Below, piece by piece: positions 19,521 through 31,022 of a stretch of DNA of 64,000 nt. This DNA is from Symbiodinium sp. CCMP2592. Taxonomy: Eukaryota; Sar; Dinophyceae; Suessiales; Symbiodiniaceae. The stretch lies in contig CAJNDT010003268.1 of assembly GCA_905221615.1 (NCBI GenBank), positions 122,001 to 186,000 of the forward strand, given 5' to 3'. The notes beneath the pieces are model-generated. The model was not told the DNA's origin, searched no databases, and worked only from the letters and a program-made list of their open reading frames with translations. Each line of letters starts with the position of its first letter. Position 1 is the first letter of the stretch. A program made the translations under genes and the position numbers.

Positions 19521-21719
19521 TCAGCACTTCTGGCAATGCTCCGCCTTTTCTCCTCTGCAAGCTGCAGCAGAGGATCCTTGGGAGGCAGCTCTCGGTGGCT
19601 GTCTCCCGGGCGATGGGCCGCGACCCAAGTCTAGCCGCCTAGCCGCCGCTGCCAAACGCTGCTGCGTAATCTGCCAAGCTGATTCGCGAAGCACGCCTGC
19701 AAGGTTGCGATCGACTTGAAATGGATCCTCGATGACGCAATGTGAGCGAAGGCGGGTCCGGCATTGCGCAGCTTTCGAAGTAGCAATCGCCTTTGGCATG
19801 CCTGGTTTCATGGACACGGCTTGCGATTGCCAGTCGAACGCTGCAAAGTATTCGAAAACGCCTACCACCAGGTCTTCAAGCGTGGCACCTCCCGAGAGGA
19901 TCTCACGCCTTGCTGGGTCAAGTAGCCTCCGAAGTACCTGATACTCCGCCGACTTTGTGTCAGTTACCTTCTTGTCATGAACCAGGTTGGAGCTTTCCCT
20001 GTCGACGACATGCTGAAGGTTTGGCAAGCTGGCCTCACATTGCAAGTAGAAAATCACAAGGATGGTCCAAGCGTAGGAGCTTAGAAAGCTGTCTTGCGCG
20101 CCACTTATTCCTTCGTCTTTTGCCCAAGCTTCACGCAAACGCCAACCTCTTGGACTGTGGAATACTGGCTGTACTCGAGAAGGAGCTCAGAATTGAGCAC
20201 CGGTAGAATGTTAGACCACGTGATATCAAGTGGCACGCTTAGTGCAAGCAATAGAAGAGGGATGTTGGCTTCATAGACTTTCTTGAAAGTCAAGCCACAC
20301 CGTTCTAACACTTTCGCAACTCTATCACGGCCCGAGATCATCTCTTTCTTTGCAGGTATCTTGTTGATGTGACCGCATCGCAGACTCACAGACGCATCCA
20401 GATCACTGTGGTCATCAGAGAAGCCGGACGCATGCGAACCATACATTTTCACCTCAAAGTCGCTTCCCAGCAGGGTTTTCAAGCTGGCACACATCGAATT
20501 AACCACTGTTTGGCTGCCGCGTGGTGGCAGCCGTAGAGCCACAGGATCCTTGCACACAGCGCTCCCTGTCCAGTCCTCGAAATTGTGGTAACCTTCCAAA
20601 TACACAGGCCTCTTCTGCGGTCTGCTCATGTGAGGAAAACCTGTTAAGGCGGCAAGTACCTCGAACTCCTCCTCGGACAGAGTACTCGCTGGCAGCAAAG
20701 CCAAGAATCGGGCGAAGGCCAAGCGCTGCTCCGGTGCAAGTGTTTTGGCAAGCCAACTCCTGCTCGCTGCGCCCAGAGGCTGCTGCAATCGCAGCGGGAT
20801 GCCACCTTGCCATGCTTCCAGCGTAGTCCGAAGCAGGACTTCCAGCTGCGCCGGGGAGACATCTGCGTGCAGAGCTGCTTCGCGCAAGGAGATGGCAAGG
20901 AAAGTTGGAAGAGCTCCCAAAAGCTGGTCAGCTACCTTGGCGAGCTCGAGCGCAGCTGCGAGGTCTTTAAAAGGTGGGCGTACCAACGAACGCATTTGGG
21001 CCTGGAGCTCCGTCTGCAAGGATGTGAAAGCGGCGCTGGAGCCAGGATATGAATTAGTATCCCACAGAAAACTCGTATTCTCCAGCAGCACGACGACCAA
21101 GAATTGCACGTCGTGCAGGCGGAAAGACCCCAAGGTATCAGTGGCCAGCTGAATCAATGTTTGAAAGCAAGCTTCATCCAAGGATCGGCCTTCGCCCACC
21201 CACAGCATTCTTGACAAGGAAGCCAGGACTTTTGATATCCCCTCTGGAGTCCAGGTATCTGCATTGCAAAGAGCCTTGTCAGACGCAATATCCTTTTGAA
21301 TGAAATCCGCAATTCTGAGTCCAGACTTCGACAGCACTGGATGCATCATGATACCAATGTTGTCAAGAGTATGCAGCAGTGCAGAGTAGCACCAGGCAGT
21401 GTACTCTGCGATATCAACGTCTAGAACAATCCGCTTCAGGGTGCCTGGCTCTGCCAGGTAGTCAATCAACGAATAGAATTCTGGGATTTCGTCCAATTCA
21501 ATTCTGTTACGCTCAAAATCTGGATAGTTGTCTGGCACAGAGCTCTCTTAAGCTGATGCTGTTGAGGTCGGTCTTGTGACGTCTCGCCCGCCGAAGAGCT
21601 TCTAAAGGGTCTCGGTCTTTGACAAGTTTATTTACCAATTCTTGCTCGACCGAGGGAGGAGAGGGCATGAACACTGCAAAATCGTCATAGTCCACCTCGT
21701 CAAAGTCGACAAAGTCCAT
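19521..21719 (-). pseudogene. Terminal uridylyltransferase / non-canonical poly(A) polymerase-like gene, intron-less, two frameshifts
   Basis: The gene reads 21,719 to 19,521 in three frame segments. A 68-codon N-terminal segment ('MDFVDFDEVDYDDF...') joins the main 470-codon segment through a one-base surplus near 21,540. The main segment has the Pol-beta type catalytic motif 'YGSHASGFSDDHSDLDASV' (GS plus Asp pair) and the third-Asp strand 'PLDITWSN', then 'EYSQYSTVQEVGVCVKL'. A one-base loss near 20,128 shifts the frame, and the PAP-associated domain continues as 'WAKDEGISGAQDSFLSSYAW' and later 'CVIEDPFQVDRNLAG'. The family adds uridines or adenosines to RNA 3' ends. Lack of introns, unlike other genes here, suggests a retroposed copy. 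Sequencing error could explain both indels, in which case the gene may be intact. Confidence 0.83.
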
Positions 21720-24700
21720 CTAAGGCTTCTAAGGCCACGTGGTTACTGCAGCACGGCTCTTGACAATCCTGTCAAACCACTTTGCCTTGCCGAGCCAAGA
21801 ATTGCAGCACAAACATCATGATCAGTCTCGTTCCTGAAATTGTGATTCATGGTAGATATAATCGCACATCAGCGGTTAATTCCTCAACAGCGAACACGCT
21901 AATGGGGTCTACAATCTGTAAAGCAAAGGTGCGGTGACCAGGGTTTCGATTGACGGCGGGTTCCCGAAAGCGTCAGGGACGTGTGCGCGCCTGACTGTAG
22001 AAATTGGACCTGGCGTTCGTAAATAAAAACCATCTATCTGGAGGGCGATCTCGCTGTATCAGATTCTGCTAGCAAGTCTTGACCAAGCTGTGGCATCGTC
22101 AACACTCACACGGATCCCTTGAACCTTGCGACTGCAAGATACGGCCTGGATGGTTGCGAACGTCTGACGGTCTTCACGTACTTTGAATGCTCGTGACTGC
22201 TCAACCCGGCACGCAGTCCGGAGCAGTCCAAGTCCCCGCGAAAGTGTTCCTTGGAGCAAGCCGGGAGTCATTGAAGGCTTCGTACTCAAAGCTCTGGCAC
22301 CGAACATGCGTGGCGCTTCGAAGACCACTGGTGTAGTGTTGAGATTCGTTAGGGTTCCATAGGGAGCTACGCGGTTTACTCTGCTTCTACATGGGGAGTC
22401 GACGAGGCTCTGCATCCGAACCCAAAGCCTGAAGCCCGCCGACCCGATGAAACTAGGAGTCTCGTGCTCCCGAGACCATCTACCAGGATCTACCAAAACA
22501 AGACCCAAACTGCCCAGAGGTCAGGTGTCGTTGCTGCTGTGCTGCGAATCTACTCAACCACGGCAGAGTCAGGGCTTGGATTTAGATGCGGCAAGATCTC
22601 AGACTGGCATTCCAGTGCCAACCGTCCGGAGGGCAAATACGGTCCTGACCAAATCCAGGAAAAGGCGAAGGGGCATGTTTCCCTTTGATTCCTGGCTCGC
22701 CTCGCTTTATGTGGGACTTTGCCCTGCTTTTGTTCCTCCCGCCATGCTACTGTAGGTTACTCTTGGAACACGCAGGGATCATCCACACCCCCGGTTTGTG
22801 GCGAAATCACTCACAGAGTCATCGATGGTCCACCGATATGTTCGCAGTCTTCTTTAGGTTCTAGCCTGGCAGGAAACTCGCACAGGCTCCGAACTCTGGC
22901 CTTGGCAATTTCGGTTCCTTCCATCTTGCTGAAAACGAGCCGAAGAGGGCCTGCACTGGCTTCTCGTTACTTGAAACTGACTCACCAATTTGCAGCCTGC
23001 GAGTGGGTCGGAGATTCGGCTTACTTAGCATTCTCCGCTACTTCTTCAGCAAAAACCTGGGGCACGTACCTGGCCTACCTTCACCCACGAACGGCAGCAG
23101 ACGCTAGTTTCCGCTTGGCATTTTCTTGTCTTTTCAGCCGGAACATGAACATGCTGGGGAGAGCGCATCCCCTCATCACCGCCCGAGAAGAGCCATGAAC
23201 GTGAATCCCAGCTTCATTCAGCCGTGACGGGGCTGAGCTCAGGTGCTTTTCCAGTCGCGTATGTCTGACAATCAAGAAACCAATCATTCTCGCCTCCGTG
23301 TCTGAAATGCCCCCTTCAAGAGTACGCACCTTCGAAATCCTTCGGAACGAAGGCAGTCGTCATCAAATCGTCGCGATTTGCGGCCTAGCAAGCACTGACC
23401 GCAGTCGAAGTTGGTGAAGAAGAATGAAGGGTAAAGAGTGCAACCACCGTGAGATAACATTGGCGAGGTGGCCATTGGCAGCACGTGAGAAGCCGGCTCC
23501 AAAAGAAAAAGCCAGGAAGAATCAATTCATCCAACAGAAGAGCCTTGGACTGTCACAAGTCGAGCCTTGGGAAGCTGGTATGACCTCGGAGGGGCTTTGG
23601 AGGCCAACTTGCTCCAGTATGGTTTCGGCAGTCGTGCCTGATTCTAGAGTTGTCGTACTTTCTTGGGGATATGGACCACAAGGCCCTGGGGTGCATGGAC
23701 CGACGAAACTGAGGATGAGTTTGGGCCCCGGCTTTGATTGGATATTTGCGCAGACATCAAGGGGGCCAGCGCTTCTCTTGTAGAGACATATCTTCGCGCA
23801 ACATATGACGGCATGGTGTATCGCTGCATTGTGCGGTAAATTATTAGTATATTAGACTATGTTCCAAAACTCGCACTGCAGGACCTGCTATTGCTGCAAT
23901 AACTACTGCTGCAATTACTACTACTGCTACTACTACTACTACTACGACGAGCCCGAATTTTCAGCATCACTGTGACTGTTGAGACATCAGCGATAAGGTC
24001 ATACCGATGGCTCTTGTATGGTTGGACGGTTCCGACTACAAGTACGGCGAGGGATATCAATGGCCCTGGTCGCCAAGCGACGTCTGGCACTTGTCCATCG
24101 AATATCTCCGGACGCAGTCGCTGCAAGAACCCTTCCAGGACTGGTAGTGGCCTCGGGGCTCAGCCAAATTTCGTCTCTGACATGTTCCTCGGTTCGTTTT
24201 TGCTCAGGATGTTTGGAAACACATGCCGCACCTCACATGTATGTAGGTTATTAGCCAAGAGACAATCCTCGAAGCCACGGCCTCACGTGCAGCTGGTTGG
24301 CTCAAATCGCATGTAGCGGTGTGGGTTCAGGTAGCTCCCAAACTTATGTGCGTTCTAGTCTATTTCCCTGGTTCCGGGCTTGCCCCCAACGCGCATTCCC
24401 AGGAAGGTTTGCAAGAGATCGCACATCGAATACAAACGTTGCAAATCCAGCTCTGGACAGCAACCTCCAAACATGGGAGCCCTGATGCGCCAATCCCGAA
24501 GGCCTCCATTGATTGTGTTCCATCTGCTCGCCCTTGCGCACTCAGACAGACATGCGGTGACTCGCGCGAGGAAGCTAGCGGAGACTAACAACTCCGCCGC
24601 ACTTCCAGTTGTGTTACGGGACGAAAGCAAGCTACCAGGCAAAAGGCAACAACCACCAGGATGCACTCAGCGAGCCAGTTGTGGGGATCAGTCAAGTCAA

Positions 24701-24892
24701 GACCCAAAGGCGGCTATACAAGAGTCCACTCGACACCATGTCACATCATGTATTCCGATTCGACTGAGGCTTCCGACATATGAGGTGCAAACGCGAGTAG
24801 CCACCCCCAGGCTTCACATCTGCTGTGTTTCCGAATATTTAACTGGACGCTACTACATCGAAGCGCCCTCCTAAGCCTACCTCAGTGTGATT
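21720..24892. other. No confident gene; one open minus-strand ORF
   Basis: The minus strand at 22,059-22,508 is open for 149 codons, and its C-terminal half ('RGLGLLRTACRVEQSRAFKV' and on) is protein-like, but no domain is recognised. No spliced-leader relic was found upstream of the nucleotidyltransferase gene. Confidence 0.4.
23875..23948 (+). repeat. CTA/CTG trinucleotide microsatellite
   Basis: Tract of 'CTGCTACTACTACTACTAC' type triplets. Confidence 0.9.
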
Positions 24893-27036
24893 TTAGCCTG
24901 GCCTGTAGTGACCAAAGTGGCTTCCCAAGGCATAGCCGACGCCGAGTCCGCCAAGCCCGGCGAGGGGAATCCTTGGGGAAACGAGGAAACGAGCCCCCGT
25001 GCTTCAGGAATCCCCTCCTAAACGGTAAAGAAAAGACACAGATCTCGCGATGCAGAGAAGGGCTCCCCAGGCTGCTGCCGGAGGGATACACATGATATCC
25101 ACCTTGGGCAAGGGGAGTTTGGCATGTACAACAAGTGATTGACGCTGATGATACCCCGGTCACCAAGCCATGGCTATCACCCATGATCACAAATCATAAT
25201 CATGGTTCTGCTGGCTTGTGGGGTGCCAGTCTAGGTTGGCTCAATGAGGCATTGCGTCGTGTGTATGGCCCGTGCAGCTTCTAGCCTACTTACTGAAGCC
25301 CGATCTGGCTTGACAAGACGTGGATCGAGTTGAAACCCGATACCGCCTCAAAAGTCCTAGCAGAAGCTGCGCCACAGACGGACATATGCAGTCCAAATCC
25401 TCATGCATCTACAACGATTCGTTGACGCAACAGCTCTTTGGGCACCGGTGACCCTGGGCAGGCCTTGGGGCCTGGGCCATCTTTGCAAACGAGTTGCTGT
25501 AACCGTACGAGGTGCGGTGGTAAGATCTGTAGGAAGGCTGGTAGTTGTAGTAGCCTTAGGAACTTGAGGCGAGCTTGCAAGAACTCCCTTGATTTCTCTG
25601 CAACTTGCAGGACTCACACAGCGTGACTGCGCCCTGCCAAGGGGCCAGATCGCGGATGAGACGGATTGACCCAGCCCTTTGTGCACAGGTGCTTGCTTCC
25701 ATGTCATGTTCACCTTTTTTCGGTTCTGGGCTTTCTCTTTCCAGGCCCTGCTGATGCACGTGATTGCGAAGGAGGCTGTGCCGCTGTATGTGGCTCCCCG
25801 TGAAACACTGCTTGCTGAAAGACGTCCGCCCTGAACAACTCAGCACGGGACTTGGTTGGTCCTCAGTGAAACAGAAATCGAAAGCCCCCACAGGAATCCT
25901 AGGTCCTAGCCTTTAGACTAGACACGATCACGACATGCCGTGCCAAAGATCAGGAGAAATGCGACCACACTCCCAGCCGGAGCCCAAAAAGTGCCGAGGC
26001 ACGGTGCTCTTCTCCGGCCTTCAAAAAAGAGCAAAGCACTTACACATGAGACAGACCAGAATTCGTGACGCAGCCTCATCAGAAAAAAGTGTATAGGTCT
26101 GCAGATGTTTTCGAGCAGCAGCTGAAACCCAATGGAGCGTGTGGATTTGCACATGCACACCAATTTGTGGCTGGGCACTATCAGTAATGCCAGCTCGACG
26201 GCGATCGTCATATGTAGCTCGCCGGCGGTCGTCATATGTGGCTCGCCGACGGTCGTCATATGTAGCTCGCCGGCGAGTGTCTGTTTCAGGCAGCATGATT
26301 AGGTGCAAACAAACAAACCCTCACAGCCTCGAGAAGATGAACCAGCAACACCCTCAAAAAGCAACAGCCTCACTCACGTACTGCAATGCGATTCTGCAAG
26401 AACGGTGCCGATGCCAAGCCACCAAAGATGCCCTGTCTGATTGCATGGAGCCGTGGGGTTCAGGCTTGAGTAGACAGAAGTCCTCCATGTCACACCGATA
26501 GCCTTCCGTTGTCAAAGCTGCCTAACATCCGAGAAAACCTTCAATTATCGCGCTTGCGACTGCTTCAATTCTATTGTCTATCCTCTAACCCCAAGAAAGT
26601 TTGATTCGGTACTGCTTGAACTGTTTCTTGGATGCATGTCCGGGGCCAACTCGTGAACCTGTCTGGTGCGCCGGGCTATGGCTTGCTTCGTCCGCAGCAA
26701 CTCGAATTGGAGGTCGAAGCTCGAATCAGGCACCGTTGTTACAAGTGCCTGAGCCCTTGCCTCGCCTGTGTAGGAGTAGGAGGAGTACCCACCACGCCGA
26801 CCGCCTTGCTGTCTTCAAGTTTGAATGCGCCCAGCTCGGATGTCATGACGCCGTGCAAGCAGTTTCCAGCTAACGTGGTGCTCGGAACTGCTGAGCCTGC
26901 AGCAGCCCCCTCGGCTTCGGAGCTGTCAGTTGGTATCCCACAAGAGGCACCCTCTGAAGGAAACATTCGCCGCAGGAACTACCAACATGTCTAGATCCAC
27001 GGCCTGAATACCCTCCACCATAGGACCGTCCGCCAC
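24893..27036 (-). CDS. Gly/Tyr/Ser-rich protein with C-terminal glycine-zipper helix (four exons visible, 5' incomplete)
   Basis: Four minus-strand exons join in phase. A is 27,036-26,983 (encodes 'GGRSYGGGYSGRGSRHV'), B is 26,804-26,766 ('GRRGGYSSYSYT'), C is 25,554-25,491 ('YYNYQPSYRSYHRTSYGYSN') and D is 24,971-24,893 ('IPLAGLGGLGVGYALGSHFG', then 'HYRPG' and TAA). Acceptors are 'TCAG|GT', 'CAAG|GC', 'TAAG|GC' and 'CCCAAG|G'. Donors are GT (A), GC (B) and GT (C). Each junction restores a Gly or Ser codon. The protein is low-complexity, prion-like or cell-surface-like, ending in a hydrophobic GxxxG segment that could insert in a membrane. The start exon was not found. Function unknown. The shared residue bias across exons is the strongest support. 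Confidence 0.58.
26193..26281 (-). repeat. 24-bp tandem repeat, 3.7 copies
   Basis: Units at 26,193, 26,217 and 26,241 plus a partial copy at 26,265, of the form 'GCTCGCCGGCGGTCGTCATA' + 'TGTA'. Because 24 is a multiple of three, the minus strand reads as repeated 'RRRATYDD'. It lies in the intron between exons B and C of the Gly/Tyr-rich gene. Confidence 0.95.
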
Positions 27037-28093
27037 CTGACAAACTTCTTGCTGTGATTCACTGATATATCTGGCTCCATGTGGCTGTGGGTCTCAAGAA
27101 AACACCGTCACGGCTATCAAAGCATTCCGCAATTCAACCATGACCTCGCAAGGCGCAATACTCCCGCAGTAATTCGGTCACAGAGCATCCAATGGCAACT
27201 GACTCCTACAGATCACACTAGGGAGGACATCATCAACTGGGCTGCAGTTCCCGAAAAGCCCTTCCCGATGCCTTTGCCGGACAATGCTCTTCCGGGCCTC
27301 CGGCGCGCGCCCCGAAGAGGAAGGGTTAGGCTTCTTGGCAGGTCTGGCAAGTCTAGGAAGCCTGTTACCCTTTTTGCTGGTGTTGGTTTTTGGTCACGCA
27401 TTCTGTTGGGTCGAGGATAGTCACGTTGAAGCCCAGGCAGCATCGAGTCTTCGAGCCGTTGAACTCTAACACCTTCCTTGTGAATTGGACGGGCTGCTGG
27501 AACGTGACGCGTTAACTGAGCTTGGCGTGCCAGGACCACTGCTTAAAATTGCGGCACATACCCCGGAGCCCTCAAGGTGCAGAGAGCTCGAAAACGCTGA
27601 AGCCGGCACTTTCGACGCAGGAGTCGGACGAACTCTTCATCCTCCTGGGCTCAAGAAAATCCACCGCTCTCTTGCTCAAACTATGGCCTTCTGTGTGGTT
27701 GTGATTTGGAATATGGGGCTGGTCAAAGATTGCTGGGGAGTCTCTAGGGATGCGGCGGCGGTTGTATCAGGAAGGTCGTCATGATCGTATAGCCTGTCTT
27801 GAGGTGTGGGTAGCAGGGTTCCTTAAACTCCGGGCCCTGCAGCTCGAACCCCCCTCAGCCCTTTGCCTCCTCACTTGAAAACAAGCAAAGCCGCCCAAAC
27901 TCGTGACTGCGAAGCCCCCAACCCTGAACTCCATCCCTGGATTTTGAACAGTCTGAGGACGGCGCAGTTCCTTCTTCTCAATGTTATTGCTGTTGTTGTT
28001 TCTGTTCCTCTCTGCATGCGCCTTTCGAGCCTGCTCGTTGCTTTGCCTCAGGTGGTGCTGAGGAGATCGGCGATGTGGGTTGCGGATGGGTGC
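27037..28093. other. No gene seen
   Basis: Upstream flank of the Gly/Tyr-rich gene. ORFs on both strands lack domains. The missing first exon of that gene may lie here. Confidence 0.4.
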
Positions 28094-28692
28094 TCAGGAT
28101 GGAGGAGACGAACATTCTGGTGTTGACGATGCTGAGAGAACTGTGACAGCCTTGATGCTGGCCATTATGGTGGACCCTTTTGCCGGCGATGATGGTGAAA
28201 TGGCGAAAGTGGATGCCGATGATGGTGGTCTCCAATGACTGGCGTCACGTATTGCACAAACTTGATAGCTCCCCCCAGGGGCAATCAGAGTCTCCGTCTT
28301 CAGCGCAGCCTCGAGGGTCATGTTGAGCATCTTAGCTTCAAGCCACGCGGCAGTCTCGAACCTACGGCTGCCCCGCACATCGGAGGAAGGACTGGAAATG
28401 CTGCAGATCTTCAGCCATGTTCTTATGCGACCGTGGCACGGGGAGCGTTGCTGCGGTCGTCGTAACCGTTGTTGCTGTAAACGTGGTGGTGGTGGCCGTC
28501 TCGGTCCTCAGCTACTTCTACTCTTGGCACGTCCTGCGGGCTCCACCCCAAAAGTTTGAGTCCCAAGCCCTTCGGATCTGAATCTGCAGCTGTACCGCCA
28601 GCAACCAGTTTCTGAGAAAGCTGGACTCTTGAAACCGGGTGCTGTTCAAAGCACCTACCGTAAACACCCTGAAAGCCGGCAGGAGGCAACAC
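28094..28692 (-). CDS. Candidate exon pair of an unknown gene
   Basis: Two minus-strand open segments are protein-like. 28,692-28,423 contains 'GLKLLGWSPQDVPRVEVAED' and ends in a His/Tyr/Asn/Asp-rich stretch 'VYSNNGYDDRSNAPR'. 28,378-28,094 contains 'AAWLEAKMLNMTLEAALKTE' followed by a Ser/Pro/Ala-rich tail. They could be consecutive exons, but I could not find a phase-consistent donor and acceptor joining them. No family recognised. Confidence 0.28.
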
Positions 28693-30541
28693 TCCAGGCC
28701 CTCAAACGAAGGCAGGTGGCACCTGAGACGACGGGATCGACTGCCCGTCCAGTTTGACCTCCAGGTGTCTGGCAACGTGCGAAATGGAACGCCACCGCAC
28801 TGAGACAACTGCGAATCTGAAGCACTAAGCAGGCTGAAGCTAACCCTGACCTTGGTCTTCCGCCTAGCTCGGCAGAGCATTGCCGCTAGCAGTCCGCCTC
28901 GGCAGATGTGACGTCCTTGCTCTTGGAGTCCAGCACGGACACCCTGAGATCTCAGATGGCCAGGAAACATCTTCTCGTGTGACGCCCACCTTCACCCTCA
29001 TGCATTTTCTCCACAGTGGGCAATTTGCAGATGCCAATAAATAAAACATGCAGACATCAACGAACATCAACATGTAATCGCAACCTATAAATGAAATGAG
29101 CAGCGGCAACAACTTCATAAAAGGTGCTGGAACAATGGGCGCAAGTCATTGCCGAGATTCGTGAAGCTCAGCTGCTTGTTGCCCGTCCGGTAGACAGTGA
29201 GGATATGCGGCTGGTCACCTGACAGCAAATGCAGACCGATCCGAACATGTCCAGTAACACCAAAGCCGAATATGTTGCAAGCTGCCGGGCCAAGACAAAG
29301 TCACAGCCCATCAAGATATGGGAGTTTCAGACAGTCCAAATATGAGCCCTAAGGTCCTAAGGAGCGGATTCCGTCATCCTCACTTGTAAGGGCCCGTAGA
29401 CAAGGTTCCCCTAACTTATCAAACCTCCATCAGTCACAGTATAGGGCACTTCGTCCCGGAAGGGCGATGTTGAGCGGAATCAGCGTGTTGGCCGTGTATG
29501 GCTCTTCGCAGACCGCGAGTGGAACCTCGGATGTTTCATGCTCCTTCCGAGAGCTTCTCCACAGTAGACTTGCCGCTCGGCCACCGAAAGCCAGCGACCT
29601 GTCCTCCTGATCCCTCCTCTTGTGTGGAATAAAAAGCGCGCATCGAAGAAGATCCGACTCCGAACCCAGCTGCAGGCGCTCCCCGGCAGACCTCTCTTCC
29701 CTCTGCTGCCAAGTGGCATCAACCAAGTACCTCACTCGCAGAACAAAACGAAGACTCGTCCGCGTCGGAACTGAAAAGCAGGTCTTTCCCGCAGCTCTTG
29801 CAAAGCTTAATGAGTTATCATCAGGCTGTACTCCTGCGTCAGGTGACGGTCGCCTGACAGACCCCCTAGGCCAGTCACAGAAGCTGACCTGACCCACGGA
29901 CCAAGCAAGGACTCTGACCCCAAGGAAAAGCCCAGGGGCCAGGAGGATGCTGGCGCTAGCCTCGGACGAACAGTCGGCCCGCCCTCACTTTTCACGTCTT
30001 ACTGAGGAAACCCTGCACCACGGCCCAATCTGGAACATGCTCAGAATTTGGGCACTAAAAACATCGCGAAGAAACCACGCCTGCTTCATGAGTGGTTCTA
30101 GGCGGTTGGTCGGAGCGGCCTAGGGGTCACAAATACCGAACGTTTCAAGTGAAGCCACGCTTGGCAAAGCGATCCCAGCACCAGGACCAGGCTCAAAGCC
30201 GTAGACATCGTGTGGAAGAGTTGGGCTCGACAGTTGCAGACTCTCTGACTGTAGGCTTACGTATACTTTAACATTTCTTGAAACCGTCAGTGCGTGAGGC
30301 AGCGCCAACCGCGCTCCGCAATGACCGGCTGCGTCAGAATATGGGATTCAAGGTGTGGCGCACATTCAAGCATGGCCCGGCTACAGCCTGAAGCCAAACA
30401 TGAGCAGGCCACAATTTGCACGAACGTGGGGTCAAGATCACAAACCAACATGCCACATGTGCGTGCAATTGCATCTGCCAGTACCGTAAGCCCCGCAAAC
30501 ATCCTTGGACGTCCGCCAAACCTGCCGAATGATACAAGCCC
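28693..30541. other. No confident gene; possible plus-strand exon at 29,637-29,850
   Basis: A plus-strand frame ending at 29,850 with a 'CGTCAG|GTGACG' donor encodes a Ser/Gln-rich stretch ('LAEQNEDSSASELKSRSFPQ'). Another frame over the same bases is also open, so I do not call it. The rest holds no recognisable feature; downstream exons of the glycosyltransferase gene may lie here. Confidence 0.4.
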
Positions 30542-31022
30542 TTGCAGGCTCGGCCAATGCTTCCGGTAGAAGCGCAGGTCATCCGGATGACTCGCATCAT
30601 CCACGAGAATGACCTGTCCCCAGCGCTGTGGGAGAGTAGGTTTACCGACAGTTTCACATCCACATCTCACTCAGCCTCAGTTCGTGTGCGCACTCGCCGA
30701 GTGTACTGAAGCTTGTGCATTGTGTTGAGTGTGAGTGCTGCCGGGACAGTCCACGATCTGATCTGGGGCATGCCTCCTTGACGAGATGGGGCGGAGAGGT
30801 GTTGAGAACCGAGTGGATAGACCTACGAGGCTTTCAGCAAGTTAGCTTGGCAGTACATTCTGACCTTCAGACAGAAGCTTTACACTGTTGAGGCGGCTTC
30901 GCCAACTTCTATCTTAGCATGGAATTACAGATTGCATGCAACGCCTGGCTTGACCGTCGTAATCGCAAACGAAGAGGCCTCACCAGTGCGGAAAATGCCT
31001 CGTTGTGGAAGACAATGACAAC
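30542..31022 (-). CDS. Polypeptide N-acetylgalactosaminyltransferase-like glycosyltransferase, three exons (partial)
   Basis: Minus-strand exons are 31,022-30,979 ('VVIVFHNEAFSALV'), 30,822-30,774 ('SIHSVLNTSPPHLVKE') and from 30,613 to about 30,542 ('VILVDDASHPDDLRFYRKHW'). Joined in phase they follow the GT27 GalNAc-transferase start: V-I-x-F-H-N-E-A, then the R-T/S-V/I-H-S-V-L helix, then I-L-V-D-D-x-S, whose aspartates help bind UDP-sugar. Introns one and two have GC donors ('GTGAG|GC', 'AAGGAG|GC') and AG|G acceptors. The enzyme would start mucin-type O-glycosylation in the Golgi. The DxH metal motif, the lectin domain and the N-terminal anchor were not found, so the gene is partial in what I can see. 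Confidence 0.72.

Noticed and set aside
26193-26281. Short regularly spaced repeats as a possible CRISPR array
   Set aside because: The units are contiguous tandem copies without unique spacers.
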